From Azorinus chamasolen (taxonomy: Eukaryota > Mollusca > Bivalvia > Cardiida > Solecurtidae): DNA of 64,000 nt. Made by a program: the position numbers and the translations under genes. Positions 11,561 to 23,436 of the stretch are shown piece by piece. Location of the stretch: contig OY755252.1 of NCBI GenBank assembly GCA_963576725.1, positions 50,861,394-50,925,393 on the forward strand, written 5' to 3'. The notes under the pieces were generated by a model, which was not told the origin of the DNA, searched no databases, and saw only the letters and a program-made list of their open reading frames with translations. Within the stretch, counting starts at the first letter, position 1. The number at the start of each line of letters is the position of its first letter.

Positions 11561-12311
11561 AATTCACACTTTTTTGTCCAGACGATAACTCCTATATGGC
11601 TCATGCCATTGGATTGAAACTTTTTATATGGAAAGATCATGACGAGAGGAAGTGTCATGCACAAGGTCAATAACTCTGGCTTCACTAATATTGGAGTTAT
11701 TGCCCTTTGTAAAAAAAAATCACAATTTTTTGTCAGGACGATAACTCCTATATGGCACATGCCATTGGAGTGAAACTTCATACATGGAAAGATCATGATA
11801 AGAGAAAGTGTCATGCATAAGATCCTTAACTCGGGCTTCAATAAATTTAGAGTTATTGCCTCTTGTACATTTGTTTAACGCTTTCTTGTCTGGACGATAA
11901 CTCCTACATGGCTCTTGCCATCGTATTGAAACTTCATACATGGAAAGAACATGATGAGAGAAAGTGTCATGAACAAGGGCCATAACTCTGGCTTCAATAC
12001 TTTTGGAGTTATTGCCCTTTATTACATTTTTTGGCCGATCAATAACTCCTGTTCGACTGATGCTATTGAAATGACATTTTATTTATGGAAAGAGCATGAT
12101 GAAAGTAAGTGTCATGCACAAGGGCCATAACTCTGGTATCAATATTTTTGGAGTTATTAGCTGTTATCATTTTCTTCTTAAAAAATGTGGTGTGGAAAGC
12201 GCATAATGAGGGGTAGTATCATTCATCAAGTCCATAACATTTTTAGTGATTGCCCTTTACATATTGTTTTTATTAGAGGGGAGACATCTGTTTTGTGACA
12301 AAAACCTCTAG

Positions 12312-12508
12312 TTAAACTTTTATTCCATAAGTACCCGTTTCAAAGTTTCTACACTTTTGCAAACAGAGTAGACCCAGATTAGATGGCTTCTATAATATGG
12401 ATGTGCTCTGTTTGTTTATATTACAGATTTGATTTTAAATGTTCTGCAATGCAACTCATTAATATTCATATCATTTCTTGTATGAATATTCATGGAATAA
12501 AGGTTTAA
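12312..12508. mobile_element. Fold-back MITE with TTAA ends
   Basis: The left end TTAAACTTTTATTCCATAAG pairs with the right end CATGGAATAAAGGTTTAA. A worn hairpin begins at GCAAACAGAGTAGACCCAGA. Confidence 0.5.
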
Positions 12509-12512
12509 TACA

Positions 12513-13308
12513 TGTAGGACTCTGCAGTAGGATACCCCATCACAAATAAGTCTTCACACTGTTTTCCGATATTAATCTAGTTTTTGATTTACAGGCATAA
12601 AAATATTCCTGTCGACTTGATCTATGTATTGTTTGGTTTGTTAGTGTTAAGAATATATTTTTTAAACATTAAATTACTGAATAACTCCAAAACTTATGAG
12701 ATTTATGAATGAAACTTTACTGAGTTAATGCCCAAGGGAATCAAACGAGATAATTTTTATTCAAATAGTTATGTCTTCCACTTGTGATTAATTTCACAAT
12801 GCAAAAGAAAGCGTTTGTCCTGCTGCCTTGTCTTGAAATGTGGACACAACATCAACCCGGGTTTTCCTTCACTATTAACTAGCGATTTCTAAGTTCAAAG
12901 AGGCACAACTCTTTGTTGGAGTTACGTTTACAAGGATAGGGTCAAAAGACCTACTGATTTCTATGCTCAAAGGAGCATAACTCAAAGAAAAATTGCAGAA
13001 GGAAAAATTCCCAACGATATGCACATCTACATATTATGTCCTTTGCTACATGAAAGGTTTTATAAAAATCTGTTGAACAGTTTCTGAGGAGTTGTGCTTA
13101 CAAGATTAGCAGCCGCCCATCCGCTGTACATCACCATTTCAATAACCAGATTTTCCGTGGAAAACCCAGTTAAAAAGTACCTAAATATAGTCTACTTTCA
13201 GTCCAAAGGCCGCTCAGCCAACTGTACATTAACTACTTAATGCTAGGGAGCTTTCTGCATTTAACTACCACCTGCCTGAACCATTTACTTCATGAGTATT
13301 CATGTAAA
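12513..13308. other. Intergenic; fragment of an anonymous repeat
   Basis: No gene is seen. Bases about 12856-13168 are bounded by ACCCGGGTTTTCC and GGAAAACCCAGTT, an inverted pair. Inside are TTCAAAGAGGCACAACTC and CTCAAAGGAGCATAACTC, two diverged internal units. This may be another tandem-repeat element. Bases 13280-13305 (TTACTTCATGAGTATTCATG) are a MITE fragment. Confidence 0.35.
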
Positions 13309-14060
13309 CAAGAGGGCCATGATGGCCCTGGTATTGCTCACCTGACAATTAGTTTTCAAGTTGTAGTTATATAAGGCTACAGTAAACTGGCCACCCCTGA
13401 GGCGCGGCCACATTAGATCCCAAGTGCATAATTCATATAACTTTTGTAGAGGAATTCAAGATGATGCTATGTGCCATATATGAAAGCTGAGAACCTTTCA
13501 ATTTCAGAGGAGAAGATTTTCAAAGTTTTCACAAAATGTTTCTATACAAGAGGGCCACGATTGCCCTGAAATCTCTCATCAGGAGAAGATTTTCAAAGTT
13601 TTTACTATATGTTTGTATAGAAAACTGGCCACTTCTGAGGCAGGGCCAATTTTGACTCCAGGGGCATAATTTATATATCTTTTGTAGAGGACCTGAACAT
13701 GATGCTATGTGCCAAATATGAAAGCCGAGAACCTTCAAGTTTCTGGAGAAGATTTTCAAAGTGTTCACAATATGTTTCTATTGAAAACTGGCCACTTCTG
13801 GGGCGGGTCCAATTTTGACCCCAGAGGCATAATTTATATAACTTGTAGAGGACCTCAACATGATGCTATGTGCCAAATAAGTTTTCACTATATGTTTCTA
13901 TTGAAAACTGGCCACCCCTAAGGCGGGGCCAATTTTGACCCCAAGGGCATAATTTATATAACTTTTGTAGAGGACCTGAACATGATGCTATGTGCCAAAT
14001 ATGAAAGCTGAGAACCTTCCAGTTTCAGAAGAGAAGATTTTCAAAGTTTTCACTATATGC

Positions 14061-15507
14061 AGGGGTGAGAATGGCTGTTTGTGAAACAAGAGGGCCAGAA
14101 TGGCCCTGACATCGCTCACCAGGCAATCAGAAGAGAAGATGTTCAAAGTTTTCACTACATGTATATGTTTCTAGAGAAAACTAGCCACCCCTGCGGCGGG
14201 CCAATTTTGATCCAAGGGGCATAATTTATACAACTTTTGTAGAGGAACTGAACATGATGCTATGTGCCAAATAGAACCTTCCAGTTTCTGAGGAAAATAT
14301 TTTCAAATTTGACACTATATGTTTCTATTGCAAACTGGCTACCCCTGGGGCGGGGCCAATTTTGACCCCGGGGGCATAATTTATATAACTTTTGTAGAGG
14401 ACCTGAACATGATGTTATGTGTCAAATATGAAAGCTGAGAACCTTCCAGTTTCTGAGGAGAAGATTTTCAAAGTTGTCACTATATGTTTCTATTGAGACA
14501 TGGCTACCCCTGGGGCGGGGCCAATTTTGACCCCTGGGGCACAATTTATATAACTTTTGTAGAGGACCTGAATATGATCCTATGTGCCAAATATGAAAGC
14601 TAAGAACCCTGTAGATTTAGAGGAGAAGATTTTCAAAGTTGTCACTATATGTTTCTATTGAAAACTGGCCACCCCTGGGGCGGGGTCAATTTTGACCCCA
14701 AGGGCATAATATATATAACTTTTGTAGAGGACCTGAACATGATGCTATGTGCCAAATATGAAAGCTGAGAACCTTCCAGTTTCAGAAGAGAAGATTTTCA
14801 AAGTTTTCACTATATGCAGGGGTGAGAATGGCTGTTTGTGAAACAAGAGGGCCAGAATGGCCCTGACATCGCTCACCAGGCAATCAGAGGAGAAGATGTT
14901 CAAAGTTTTCACTATATGTTTCTAGAGAAAACTAGCCACCCCTGCGGCGGGCCAATTTTGATCCAAGGGGCATAATTTATACAACTTTTGTAGAGGAACT
15001 GAACATGATGCTATGTGCCAAATAGAACCTTCCAGTTTCTGAGGAAAATATTTTCAAATTTGACACTATATGTTTCTATTGCAAACTGGCTACCCCTGGG
15101 GCGGGGCCAATTTTGACCCCGGGGGCATAATTTATATAACTTTTGTAGAGGACCTGAACATGATGTTATGTGTCAAATATGAAAGCTGAGAACCTTCCAG
15201 TTTCTGAGGAGAAGATTTTCAAAGTTGTCACTATATGTTTCTATTGAGACATGGCTACCCCTGGGGCGGGGCCAATTTTGACCCCTGGGGCACAATTTAT
15301 ATAACTTTTGTAGAGGACCTGAATATGATCCTATGTGCCAAATATGAAAGCTAAGAACCCTGTAGATTTAGAGGAGAAGATTTTCAAAGTTGTCACTATA
15401 TGTTTCTATTGAAAACTGGCCACCCCTGGGGCGGGGTCAATTTTGACCCCAAGGGCATAATATATATAACTTTTGTAGAGGACCTGAACATGATGCTATG
15501 TGCCAAA
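14061..15507 (+). repeat. ~750-bp segmental tandem duplication within the B array
   Basis: The text from AGGGGTGAGAATGGCTGTTT onward, including a full 5' module, recurs 757 bp later with very few changes. The first copy has an extra 8-bp ATGTATAT-type insertion. The duplication ends near 15507, where the copies diverge. Confidence 0.75.
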
Positions 15508-15879
15508 TATAAAAGCTGAGAACCTTTCAGTTTCAGAGAAGAATATATTCAAAGTTTTACCATATATTTCTATTGAAAACTGGCTACCCCTGGGGCGGAG
15601 CCAATTTTGACCCCAGGGGCATAATTTATAAAAAATTTGTAGAGAACCTGAACATGATGCTATGTGCCAAATATGAAAGCTGAGAACCTTCCAGTTTCAG
15701 AGGAGAAGATTTTCAAAGTTTCAATATATGTTTCTATTGAAAACTGACCACCCCTGGGGCAGGGCCAATTTTGACCCCAGGGGCATGATTTATATAAATT
15801 TTGTAGAGCACCTGAACATGATGCTATGTGCCAAATATGAAAGCTGAGAACCCTGTAGATTCAGAAGAAAAGCTTTTCA

Positions 15880-18480
15880 AAGTTGTCACTATATGTTTCT
15901 ATTCAAAACTGGCTACCCCTGGGGCGGGGCCAATTTTGACCCCAGGGGCATAATTTATATAACTTTTGTAGAGGACCTGAACATGATGCTATGTGCCAAA
16001 TATGAAAGCTGAGAACACTGTAGATTCAGAGGAGAAGATTTTCAAAGTTGTCACTATATGTTTCTAATGAAATCTGGCTACCCCTGGGGCGGGGCAAATT
16101 TTGACCCAAGGGCCATAATTTATATAACTTTTGTAGAGGACCTGAACATGATGCTATGTGCCAAATATGAAAGCTGAGAACCCTGTAGATTCAGAAGAAA
16201 AGCTTTTCAAAGTTGTCACTATATGTTTCTATTCAAAACTGGCTACCCCTGGGGCGGGGCCAATTTTGACCACAGGGCCATAATTTATATATCTTTTGTA
16301 GAGGACCTGAACATGATGCTATGTGCCAAATATGAAAGCTGAGAACCCTGTAGATTCAGAGGAGAAGATTTTCAAAGTTGTCACTATATGTTTCTATTCA
16401 AAACTGGCTACCCCTGGGGCGGGGCCAATTTTGACCCCAGGGGCATAATTTATATAACTTTTGTAGAGGACCTGAACATGATGCTATGTGCCAAATATGA
16501 AAGCTGAGAACACTGTAGATTCAGAGGAGAAGATTTTCAAAGTTGTCACTATATGTTTCTAATGAAATCTGGCTACCCCTGGGGCGGGGCAAATTTTGAC
16601 CCAAGGGCCATAATTTATATAACTTTTGTAGAGGACCTGAACATGATGCTATGTGCCAAATATGAAAGCTGAGAACCCTGTAGATTCAGAGGAGAAGATT
16701 TTCAAAGTTGTCACTATATGTTTCTATTCAAAACTGGCTACCCCTGGGGCGGGGCCAATTTTGACCCCAGGGGCATAATTTATATAACTTTTGTAGAGGA
16801 CCTGAACATGATGCTATGTGCCAAATATGAAAGCTGAGAACACTGTAGATTCAGAGGAGAAGATTTTCAAAGTTGTCACTATATGTTTCTAATGAAATCT
16901 GGCTACCCCTGGGGCGGGGCAAATTTTGACCCAAGGGCCATAATTTATATAACTTTTGTAGAGGACCTGAACATGATGCTATGTGCCAAATATGAAAGCT
17001 GAGAACCCTGTAGATTCAGAAGAAAAGCTTTTCAAAGTTGTCGCTATATGTTTCTATTCAAAACTGGCTACCCCTGGGGCGGGGCCAATTTTGACCACAG
17101 GGCCATAATTTATATATCTTTTGTAGAGGACCTGAACATGATGCTATGTGCCAAATATGAAAGCTGAGAACCCTGTAGATTCAGAGGAGAAGATTTTCAA
17201 AGTTGTCACTATATGTTTCTATTCAAAACTGGCTACCCCTGGGGCGGGGCCAATTTTGACCCCAGGGGCATAATTTATATAACTTTTGTAGAGGACCTGA
17301 ACATGATGCTATGTGCCAAATATGAAAGCTGAGAACACTGTAGATTCAGAGGAGAAGATTTTCAAAGTTGTCACTATATGTTTCTAATGAAATCTGGCTA
17401 CCCCTGGGGCGGGGCCAATTTTGACCCAAGGGCCATAATTTATATAACTTTTGTAGAGGACCTGAACATGATGCTATGTGCCAAATATGAAAGCTGAGAA
17501 CCCTGTAGATTCAGAGGAGAAGATTTTCAAAGTTGTCACTATATGTTTCTTTTCAAAACTGGCTACCCCTGGGGCGGGGCCAATTTTGACCCCAGGGGCA
17601 TAATTTATATAACTTTTGTAGAGGACCTGAACATGATGCTATGTGCCAAATATGAAAGCTGAGAACACTGTAGATTCAGAGGAGAAGATTTTCAAAGTTG
17701 TCACTATATGTTTCTAATGAAATCTGGCTACCCCTGGGGCGGGCCAATTTTGACCCAAGGGCCATAATTTATATAACTTTTGTAGAGGACCTGAACATGA
17801 TGCTATGTGCCAAATATGAAAGCTGGACCTGAACATGATGCTATGTGCCAAATATGAAAGCTGAGAACCCTGTAGATTCAGAGGAGAAGATTTTCAAAGT
17901 TGTCACTATATGTTTCTATTCAAAACTGGCTACCCCTGGGGCGGGGCCAATTTTGACCCCAGGGGCATAATTTATATAACTTTTGTAGAGGACCTGAACA
18001 TGATGCTATGTGCCAAATATGAAAGCTGAGAACACTGTAGATTCAGAGGAGAAGATTTTCAAAGTTGTCACTATATGTTTCTAATGAAATCTGGCTACCC
18101 CTGGGGCGGGGCCAATTTTGACCCAAGGGCCATAATTTATATAACTTTTGTAGAGGACCTGAACATGATGCTATGTGCCAAATATGAAAGCTGAGAACCC
18201 TGTAGATTCAGAGGAGAAGATTTTCAAAGTTGTCACTATATGTTTCTTTTCAAAACTGGCTACCCCTGGGGCGGGGCCAATTTTGACCCCAGGGGCATAA
18301 TTTATATAACTTTTGTAGAGGACCTGAACATGATGCTATGTGCCAAATATGAAAGCTGAGAACACTGTAGATTCAGAGGAGAAGATTTTCAAAGTTGTCA
18401 CTATATGTTTCTAATGAAATCTGGCTACCCCTGGGGCGGGCCAATTTTGACCCAAGGGCCATAATTTATATAACTTTTGT
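15880..18480 (+). repeat. Higher-order satellite: 5 x 165 bp = 825-bp period
   Basis: Monomers carrying the variant GAGAACACTG begin at 16011, 16506, 16836, 17331, 17661, 18028 and 18358. The spacings are 495, 330, 495, 330, 367 and 330. The 825-bp register is exact for 16011/16836, 16506/17331 and 16836/17661. A 37-bp partial duplication near 17820 (GGACCTGAACATGATGCTAT repeated) breaks the register and creates a 697-bp period for the last copies. Neighbouring higher-order copies are close to identical. Confidence 0.8.
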
Positions 18481-19879
18481 AGAGGACCTGAACATGATTT
18501 CAAAGTTTTCACTATATGCTTTTATAGAAAACTAGCCGGCCCTGGGGCGGGCCAATTTTGACCCCAGGGACATAATTTATATAACTTTTGTAGAGGACTT
18601 GAACATGATGCTATGAGCCAAATATGAAAGCCGAGAACCTTTCAGTTTCAGAGGAGAGGATTTTCAAAGTGTTCTCTATATGTTTCTACTGTAAACTACC
18701 CACCCCTGGGGCGGGGCCAATTTTGACCCCAGGGGCATAATTTATAAAAAATTTGTAGAGAACCTGAACATGATGCTATGTGCCAAATATGAAAGCTGAG
18801 AACCCTGTAGATTCAGAGGAGAAGAATTTCAAAGTTTTACTATATATTTCAATAGAAAACAAGGCACCCCTGGGGCGGGGCCAATTTTGACCCCAGGGGC
18901 AAAATTTATATAACTTTTGTAGAGGACCTAAAGATGATGCTATGTACCAAAGATGAAAGCTGAGAACCCTGTAGATTCAGAGGAGAAGATTTTTAAAGGT
19001 TCAAATTGTTGACGCCCGACGACGGACGACGCACACCGCACGACGACGGACGACGGACATCAAGTGATCACAAAAGCGCTCTGGTGAGCTAAAAAGAGGA
19101 AACTTGGCGAAGGGTCAATGGGGCCGCCTAGGCCCCTTGCAGGAGATGGGTAGCGCCCATGTGGGGGGTTCACTATAATGAAATATAGCTTTCCTGATCA
19201 CTTCAGGAGCCTTCTCCTGAATTTTCACTTGGGTCTGTCATTCATGTGTTTTTTTACAATTATACTTGAGTTGTACGTCATACATGATGAGCTGTATTTC
19301 AAACAAACCAGTTGTAGAATATATCCATACCATTTACATTCAGTTTATTATTGGATCCATTCAACATTGCAAGATTAATTTCTTGTCAAACACAAGCAAT
19401 TAAAACTCACATGTTTTAAAAATGAAATCAAATGGAACTCGGTGATACAGATAAAGGTACAAAATTTGATTTAAAGTTGGCATGGTATTATAACAGTTAA
19501 CATTTGTTAACTTTCAAGACAAAGTTCACTTTTTTATACACATTATAGTCACAATTTCTAGTTAAAGTTCACATTCAAACTCTGATTTCTCATTACTTTT
19601 TATGTCAATAAACCATCCTCTAATTCATTAAACTGGTTTATTATAACAAAATATAACTTTTCTGAATCAATACATCTTGACCAGTTCCTTTAACATTACC
19701 TATGAATAGCTATTGACAGACACAACTTTCTGGTGAATACTTGACAAAACAGGTTTTTACCTGTGACTGGAAATCCGCTGTTTCAATAACTGAACATGTT
19801 TAATGCTTTTCAGATGGTTCTTGAATGCTACACAGTCGCATTTTCCCTAATCCATTTGTTTGAAACGTAGTGTACAGTA

Positions 19880-20050
19880 TTACACAAGGACCCCTCGTCC
19901 GAGAAGGTTTACTTTCAGTTTCACGAAATCGTCACCAATTATCACTTTTCTCGTTTCTTTACCAAGTGTTAACGTAATTTCTTTCTCTAGCCATCTTGGG
20001 TAGAACTTATGTTCCACACTGTGATTGTAATCTCTGCCTATGCTTCTCAT
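19880..20050 (-). CDS. Short 56-codon ORF of unknown function (possible first exon)
   Basis: On the minus strand an ATG opens 56 codons with a composition that looks protein-like: MRSIGRDYNHSVEHKFYPRW near the start and IIGDDFVKLKVNLLGRG near the end. It stops at TAA; alternative donors GTAAAC and GTGTAA just before the stop would also allow it to be a spliced first exon. Upstream on its own strand lies a CpG-containing CAATATGGCGGCCG motif of YY1 type and a CCAAT box. I do not recognise the family. It is short enough to be fortuitous. Confidence 0.35.
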   Translation of the reverse strand: MRSIGRDYNHSVEHKFYPRWLEKEITLTLGKETRKVIIGDDFVKLKVNLLGRGVLV

Positions 20051-20086
20051 TTTTGTCTTAAATTCAGATTAATTGACAGTACAGAT

Positions 20087-20202
20087 ACAGAATTTCATAA
20101 CACGGCCGCCATATTGGAAGATTGAACGAACACAGCATAATAAGAGCATTTTGATTGGCTTTAGGACAAGTCTCATTATTCGATTAGCTGAAATGAAGTC
20201 TC
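20087..20202. promoter_or_regulatory. Promoter-like block, copy 1
   Basis: It contains CGGCCGCCATATTGGAAG (YY1-type GCCGCCAT), TTGATTGGCTTTAGG (an inverted CCAAT box) and TTATTCGATTAGCTGAA. It lies between two divergent ORFs (minus 19880-20050, plus 20418-20618), as a bidirectional promoter would. A close copy is at 20681-20796. Confidence 0.4.
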
Positions 20203-20417
20203 GTAAAGATATAGAATTTTCTTCGGTTGACTGAAATGAATTAGAAGAAAATTGATTTCCCTTTGCTGGATGTAATGTCCGTACTGGTGCACGTCTAACA
20301 CGTGCAGTTATTGCCAGCGTGGTCATTCAGCTCTGGACTCCTGACTGGATAAGACATGTGTTTTAGTTTGTTTTTGGCAACAACGACGTACAGAGTCAGC
20401 TGTCTTGTATTTTATAG

Positions 20418-20618
20418 GAATTGAACAGTTTGAAGAAGGAAGTTCGCGGTACCAATGTTAACGTCGCAACTGAAGTAAAAAAGTTGAAAACTGAGAAAGA
20501 CCTGCAGTGGCGGTTTCAAGGTAATAAAACCCAATATGACTTTAATGGTGAAATGTTGGACACTAATGAATGTTGGATTCATCGGTCATCGTCCAGGTGC
20601 TTTAGTGTAATTCAATAA
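20418..20618 (+). CDS. ORF fragment, possible exon of an element-borne protein
   Basis: An exon-like stretch starts after an acceptor-like TTGTATTTTATAG and reads LKKEVRGTNVNVATEVKKLK and then EKDLQWRFQGNKTQYDFNGE. A donor-like CAAG|GTAATA lies at 20520, but the frame stays open past it and keeps a protein-like text to about residue 50. My recollection is that the pattern W.F.GNK.Q..FN occurs in proteins encoded near tyrosine-recombinase genes in some marine invertebrates. That is a weak, unverified parallel. No ATG in good context is present, so this is at best one exon or a remnant. Confidence 0.35.
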   Translation, partial: ELNSLKKEVRGTNVNVATEVKKLKTEKDLQWRFQGNKTQYDFNGEMLDTNECWIHRSSSRCFSVIQ

Positions 20619-20680
20619 AGGAAATTGAAATATGTCTATTGTTAGTCTTATAATACGGACATGGAAGTTAGTCAAGGGAA

Positions 20681-20796
20681 ACAGAATTTCATAAAACGGC
20701 CGCCATATTGGAAGGTTGAACGAACACTGCATAATAAGAGCGTTTTGATTCGCTGTAGGACAAGTCTCGTTATTCGATTAGCTGAACCGAAATCTC
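20681..20796. promoter_or_regulatory. Promoter-like block, copy 2
   Basis: This repeats the block at 20087-20202 in the same orientation: ACAGAATTTCATAA.ACGGCC, GCCGCCATATTGGAAG.TTGA, GCATAATAAGAGC, GGACAAGTCTCGTTATTCGA. The CCAAT box is mutated (TTGATTCGCT). It is a local direct duplication about 594 bp apart. Confidence 0.5.
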
Positions 20797-20799
20797 GCT

Positions 20800-22590
20800 G
20801 TTAACGTGATAAACATTATTAACGTGGATTTACTTGGAATAGTGAAAGAATATATCAGTGAATAATAATTTCCTGAATGAATCGTCATCCCCTCCCCTCC
20901 AGATTTCTCAACAGATTAACATTGATCTCAATCAAAGTACTGACAGTACTGAAGGTTTCGGACATAATATATATTTATTATATTGATTGTTTGCTGTGGA
21001 TTTTTCTGAAAATCATGTCAGTAGTTTGGAAGACATTTAAAGAATTTTTTTATGAACATGTCACACACAGTGCGATTCCAATAGCTCAACTTGCCACTTT
21101 GTGCCAATAGAGCCAAAATTGATGTTTAATGTAGTATAGAGCCATCACTGCATTATTTGAAAGTAAGGGTGATACTTCTGCTACTATCTGGTGGACCATA
21201 ACAGTAATTAGCAAGCATCATTCACTTATCCATATATACACTTCCACCAATTTTAGACATATTCCTTATGATTCTAAATACCCTACACAATAATTGCCAA
21301 ATATACTGTGGGGTGATATTAACAATATGACAAATTATAAAGTAACAAATATATTTCAACTTAGCATGGCAGGATACAACAGGGAAAATAAAATTAACTA
21401 GAAAATTGTTTCTGATGCACCACTCCCCCTAACAATAGTGTCTCTATATCAAACACTTTTGACTATGTGTTATACAGTGAAGAAAATTTCAGAGTCCCAT
21501 AACTCTGGTAAAATGGTCAGAGCAATAATTACATTCTTTAAGAAAATCTTCACATTAAGGTTGACAGCTTATCATGGGTGAAAATTTGAAGTAAAACCTC
21601 CCATTGGTATATGGGTTGTTAGACACATAATATTGTTTCACTTTATATTATATAGTGAAGACGATTTCAGGGTTCCATATCGGGTACAATTTGTCTGAGC
21701 AAAATAAGCCTTTCTGTGCTTTTGCAAACAGAAAAGACCCTTAATAGTTTATCCATGCCTATACATTGTCTTTTTGTGTGATTGTGTTGTATTTTCTTAC
21801 TTCTTCCTGAGGAGACTGCGAGTGTGAGTCTGTTCAGGGTCAATTTGTGAGTCTGTGCTGCAAACAATACATACCCCGATCAGTTACCACAACTGGTCAG
21901 GGTCTTTGCTATTTGCAGCATCATACATGTAACAAGTATATCAATAAATGATATAATTAAAAATAGATTATAGTCATACATGCAAATTACAGTTAGTGCT
22001 GTAGTAAACACTACAGACCCTGATCAGTAACCGGCGTCATAGAAATAAATGATATGAATTAGAAATAAATTACATACATTACTATAAGATACTTTAAGAC
22101 ACTATAAGATACTATAAGCCTGACACGTAAATCAATAAATGATGAAATGTATATAAATTAAAAGATAAGAAAGTGCTTTGTTTCATTTTGTTTGCCTTTC
22201 TCCTTTTTTTCATTTCAATGATTTTTTAATAATATAACGGATACAAAACCCCTTGTTTCCTTTTAATAGTAATTGTTAATACTACTATCCAAGCTACTTA
22301 AACAATAAAGGCTGGCAAAGCGGGACACCCTGTTTGGATTCAGATCTTATACCAAGTAACTGTCTGACCAAAATCTAAACTGTTTACAACTTGAGACAAT
22401 TTTGCCTTAGGTCAAAATGCCTAAAACTGATCTTTTAGAAATTCAAATGATGACAAACCTGAAGCAGACGATATTACAGATCTCTACAGCTTGCTTAATC
22501 CTTATAATGCTGAGTGATGTTTCGTTTGCAACAATTGACGTCTGCTTCAATTCTTCAATAAACTTTCTTTCGTTTTATGCAAAAATATGA
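20800..22590. other. Intergenic, no gene recognised
   Basis: AT-rich sequence. The only structured pieces are worn fold-back fragments at about 21725-21925 (GCAAACAGAAAAGACCC ... GGTCAGGGTCTTTGCTATTT) and 22325-22395. There is also an inverted pair GAAGCAGACG/CGTCTGCTTC at 22461 and about 22539. Short ORFs here lack any coding hallmark. Confidence 0.5.
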
Positions 22591-22591
22591 T

Positions 22592-22935
22592 CAAGATGAC
22601 AAACAGTTTGGATCCTGATGAGACGCAGAATTATGTGGCCTCTCATCTGGATCCAAACTGTTTGCATAGGTAATCACAGTTTCGCCGCTAGCGTGCAAAG
22701 AGTTAAGCGTATGACCTCTAGAGATTTTAGCATGATGTAACAGTTGCCCTACACTACTGACCACCAGTGCGCTGTAACCTTTATACTGTAAAGGGCGTAA
22801 AGAACAGAAGAAGTCTATTTAACCCTTAATTTCCCCATATAAACTTGTTTTCATGCATCTGCAAATAGATTCGACCCAGATCAGACAGCTCGCTCCCATA
22901 GATTCAGGGTCTGCTCTGTTTGCTAATGGATCCAC
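22592..22935. repeat. Two adjacent fold-back MITE fragments
   Basis: The first has the hairpin AAACAGTTTGGATCCTGATG / CATCTGGATCCAAACTGTTT and a right end GTGCAAAGAGTTAA. The second begins TTAACCCTTAATTTCCCCAT and has a GACCCAGATCAGAC ... TCAGGGTCTGCTCTGTTTGC hairpin. Neither shows both termini clearly. Confidence 0.45.
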
Positions 22936-23159
22936 CTTCCATATTTCATTATAAATATTTTGTAAGATTCCGGAACCGGATTGTAAGCCAAGCACTGCAC
23001 ATGCGCGTATTCTCTTAGGGGGATTCCCGCTAGGTAGCACTCATGCAATAGGGTTTTCCGCCATAGTTTGAGTCGCAATCCATTTTATAAGGATTTCAGC
23101 AAAAGCCGAAACCCTAAAAATGGCCCTGAGCGAAACAAAATCCGCGGAAAATTCTCACA

Positions 23160-23436
23160 CCTGTATATGTTTCTATTAAAAACTGGACACCCCTAGGGCG
23201 GGGCCAATTTTGACCCCAGGGGTATTATTTATATAACTCTTGTAGAGGACCTTAACATGATGCTATGTGTCAAATATGAAAGCTGAGAACCTTCCAGTTT
23301 CAGGAGAAGATTTTCAAAGTTTTCACTATATGTCTTTATTGAAAACTGGCCACCCCCAGGGCAGGGCCAATTTTGACCCCAGGGGCATAATCTAAATAAC
23401 TTTTGTAGAGGACTTGAACATGATGCTATGTGCCAA
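23160..23436 (+). repeat. Partial B-type units
   Basis: Nearly two 165-bp B monomers (GGCGGGGCCAATTTTGACCC, ATGATGCTATGTGTCAAATA) lack a 5' module. They are cut at TATGTGCCAA, where the F-type element begins. Confidence 0.65.

Larger units (their letters stand above)
9941..12305 (+). mobile_element. E-type tandem-repeat element, split by a B-type element
   Basis: It begins with a CCCCCATGTTTATATGGGGG hairpin and GAGACATTGTTTTCGTGAG, followed by GTCTGTCTGTCTGTCC. It ends with AGAGGGGAGACATCTGTTTT and ACCTCT. The internal ~155-bp units read GTCCGGACGATAACT..., CATGCCATTGGATTGAAACT, AGTGTCATGCACAAGG and GGAGTTATTGCCC. One unit lies before 10137 and four lie between 11570 and 12270. A B-type element (10137-11560) interrupts it between an A-run and the next unit. 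Confidence 0.55.
13309..19092 (+). mobile_element. Expanded B-type element / 165-bp satellite array
   Basis: The array starts with a CAAGAGGGCCATGATGGCCC module and ends with the usual GACGACGGACGACGCACACC spacer and a shortened terminal hairpin (AAAAGCGCTCTGGTGAGCT). Further 5' modules are embedded at 13545, 14088 and 14845, which implies nested or recombined elements. The monomer is about 165 bp and contains CCCCTGGGGCGGGGCC, AATTTTGACCCCAGGGG, ACTTTTGTAGAGGACCTGAA, GATGCTATGTGCCAAATATG, AAAGCTGAGAACC and AGGAGAAGATTTTCAAAGTT. More than 30 monomers are present. Short open frames inside (for example 13709-13921) have no protein meaning. Confidence 0.8.

Noticed and set aside
13309..19092. 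CRISPR-like array of regular repeats
   Set aside because: Units are 165 bp, contiguous and lack unique spacers; the context is eukaryotic with transposon ends.
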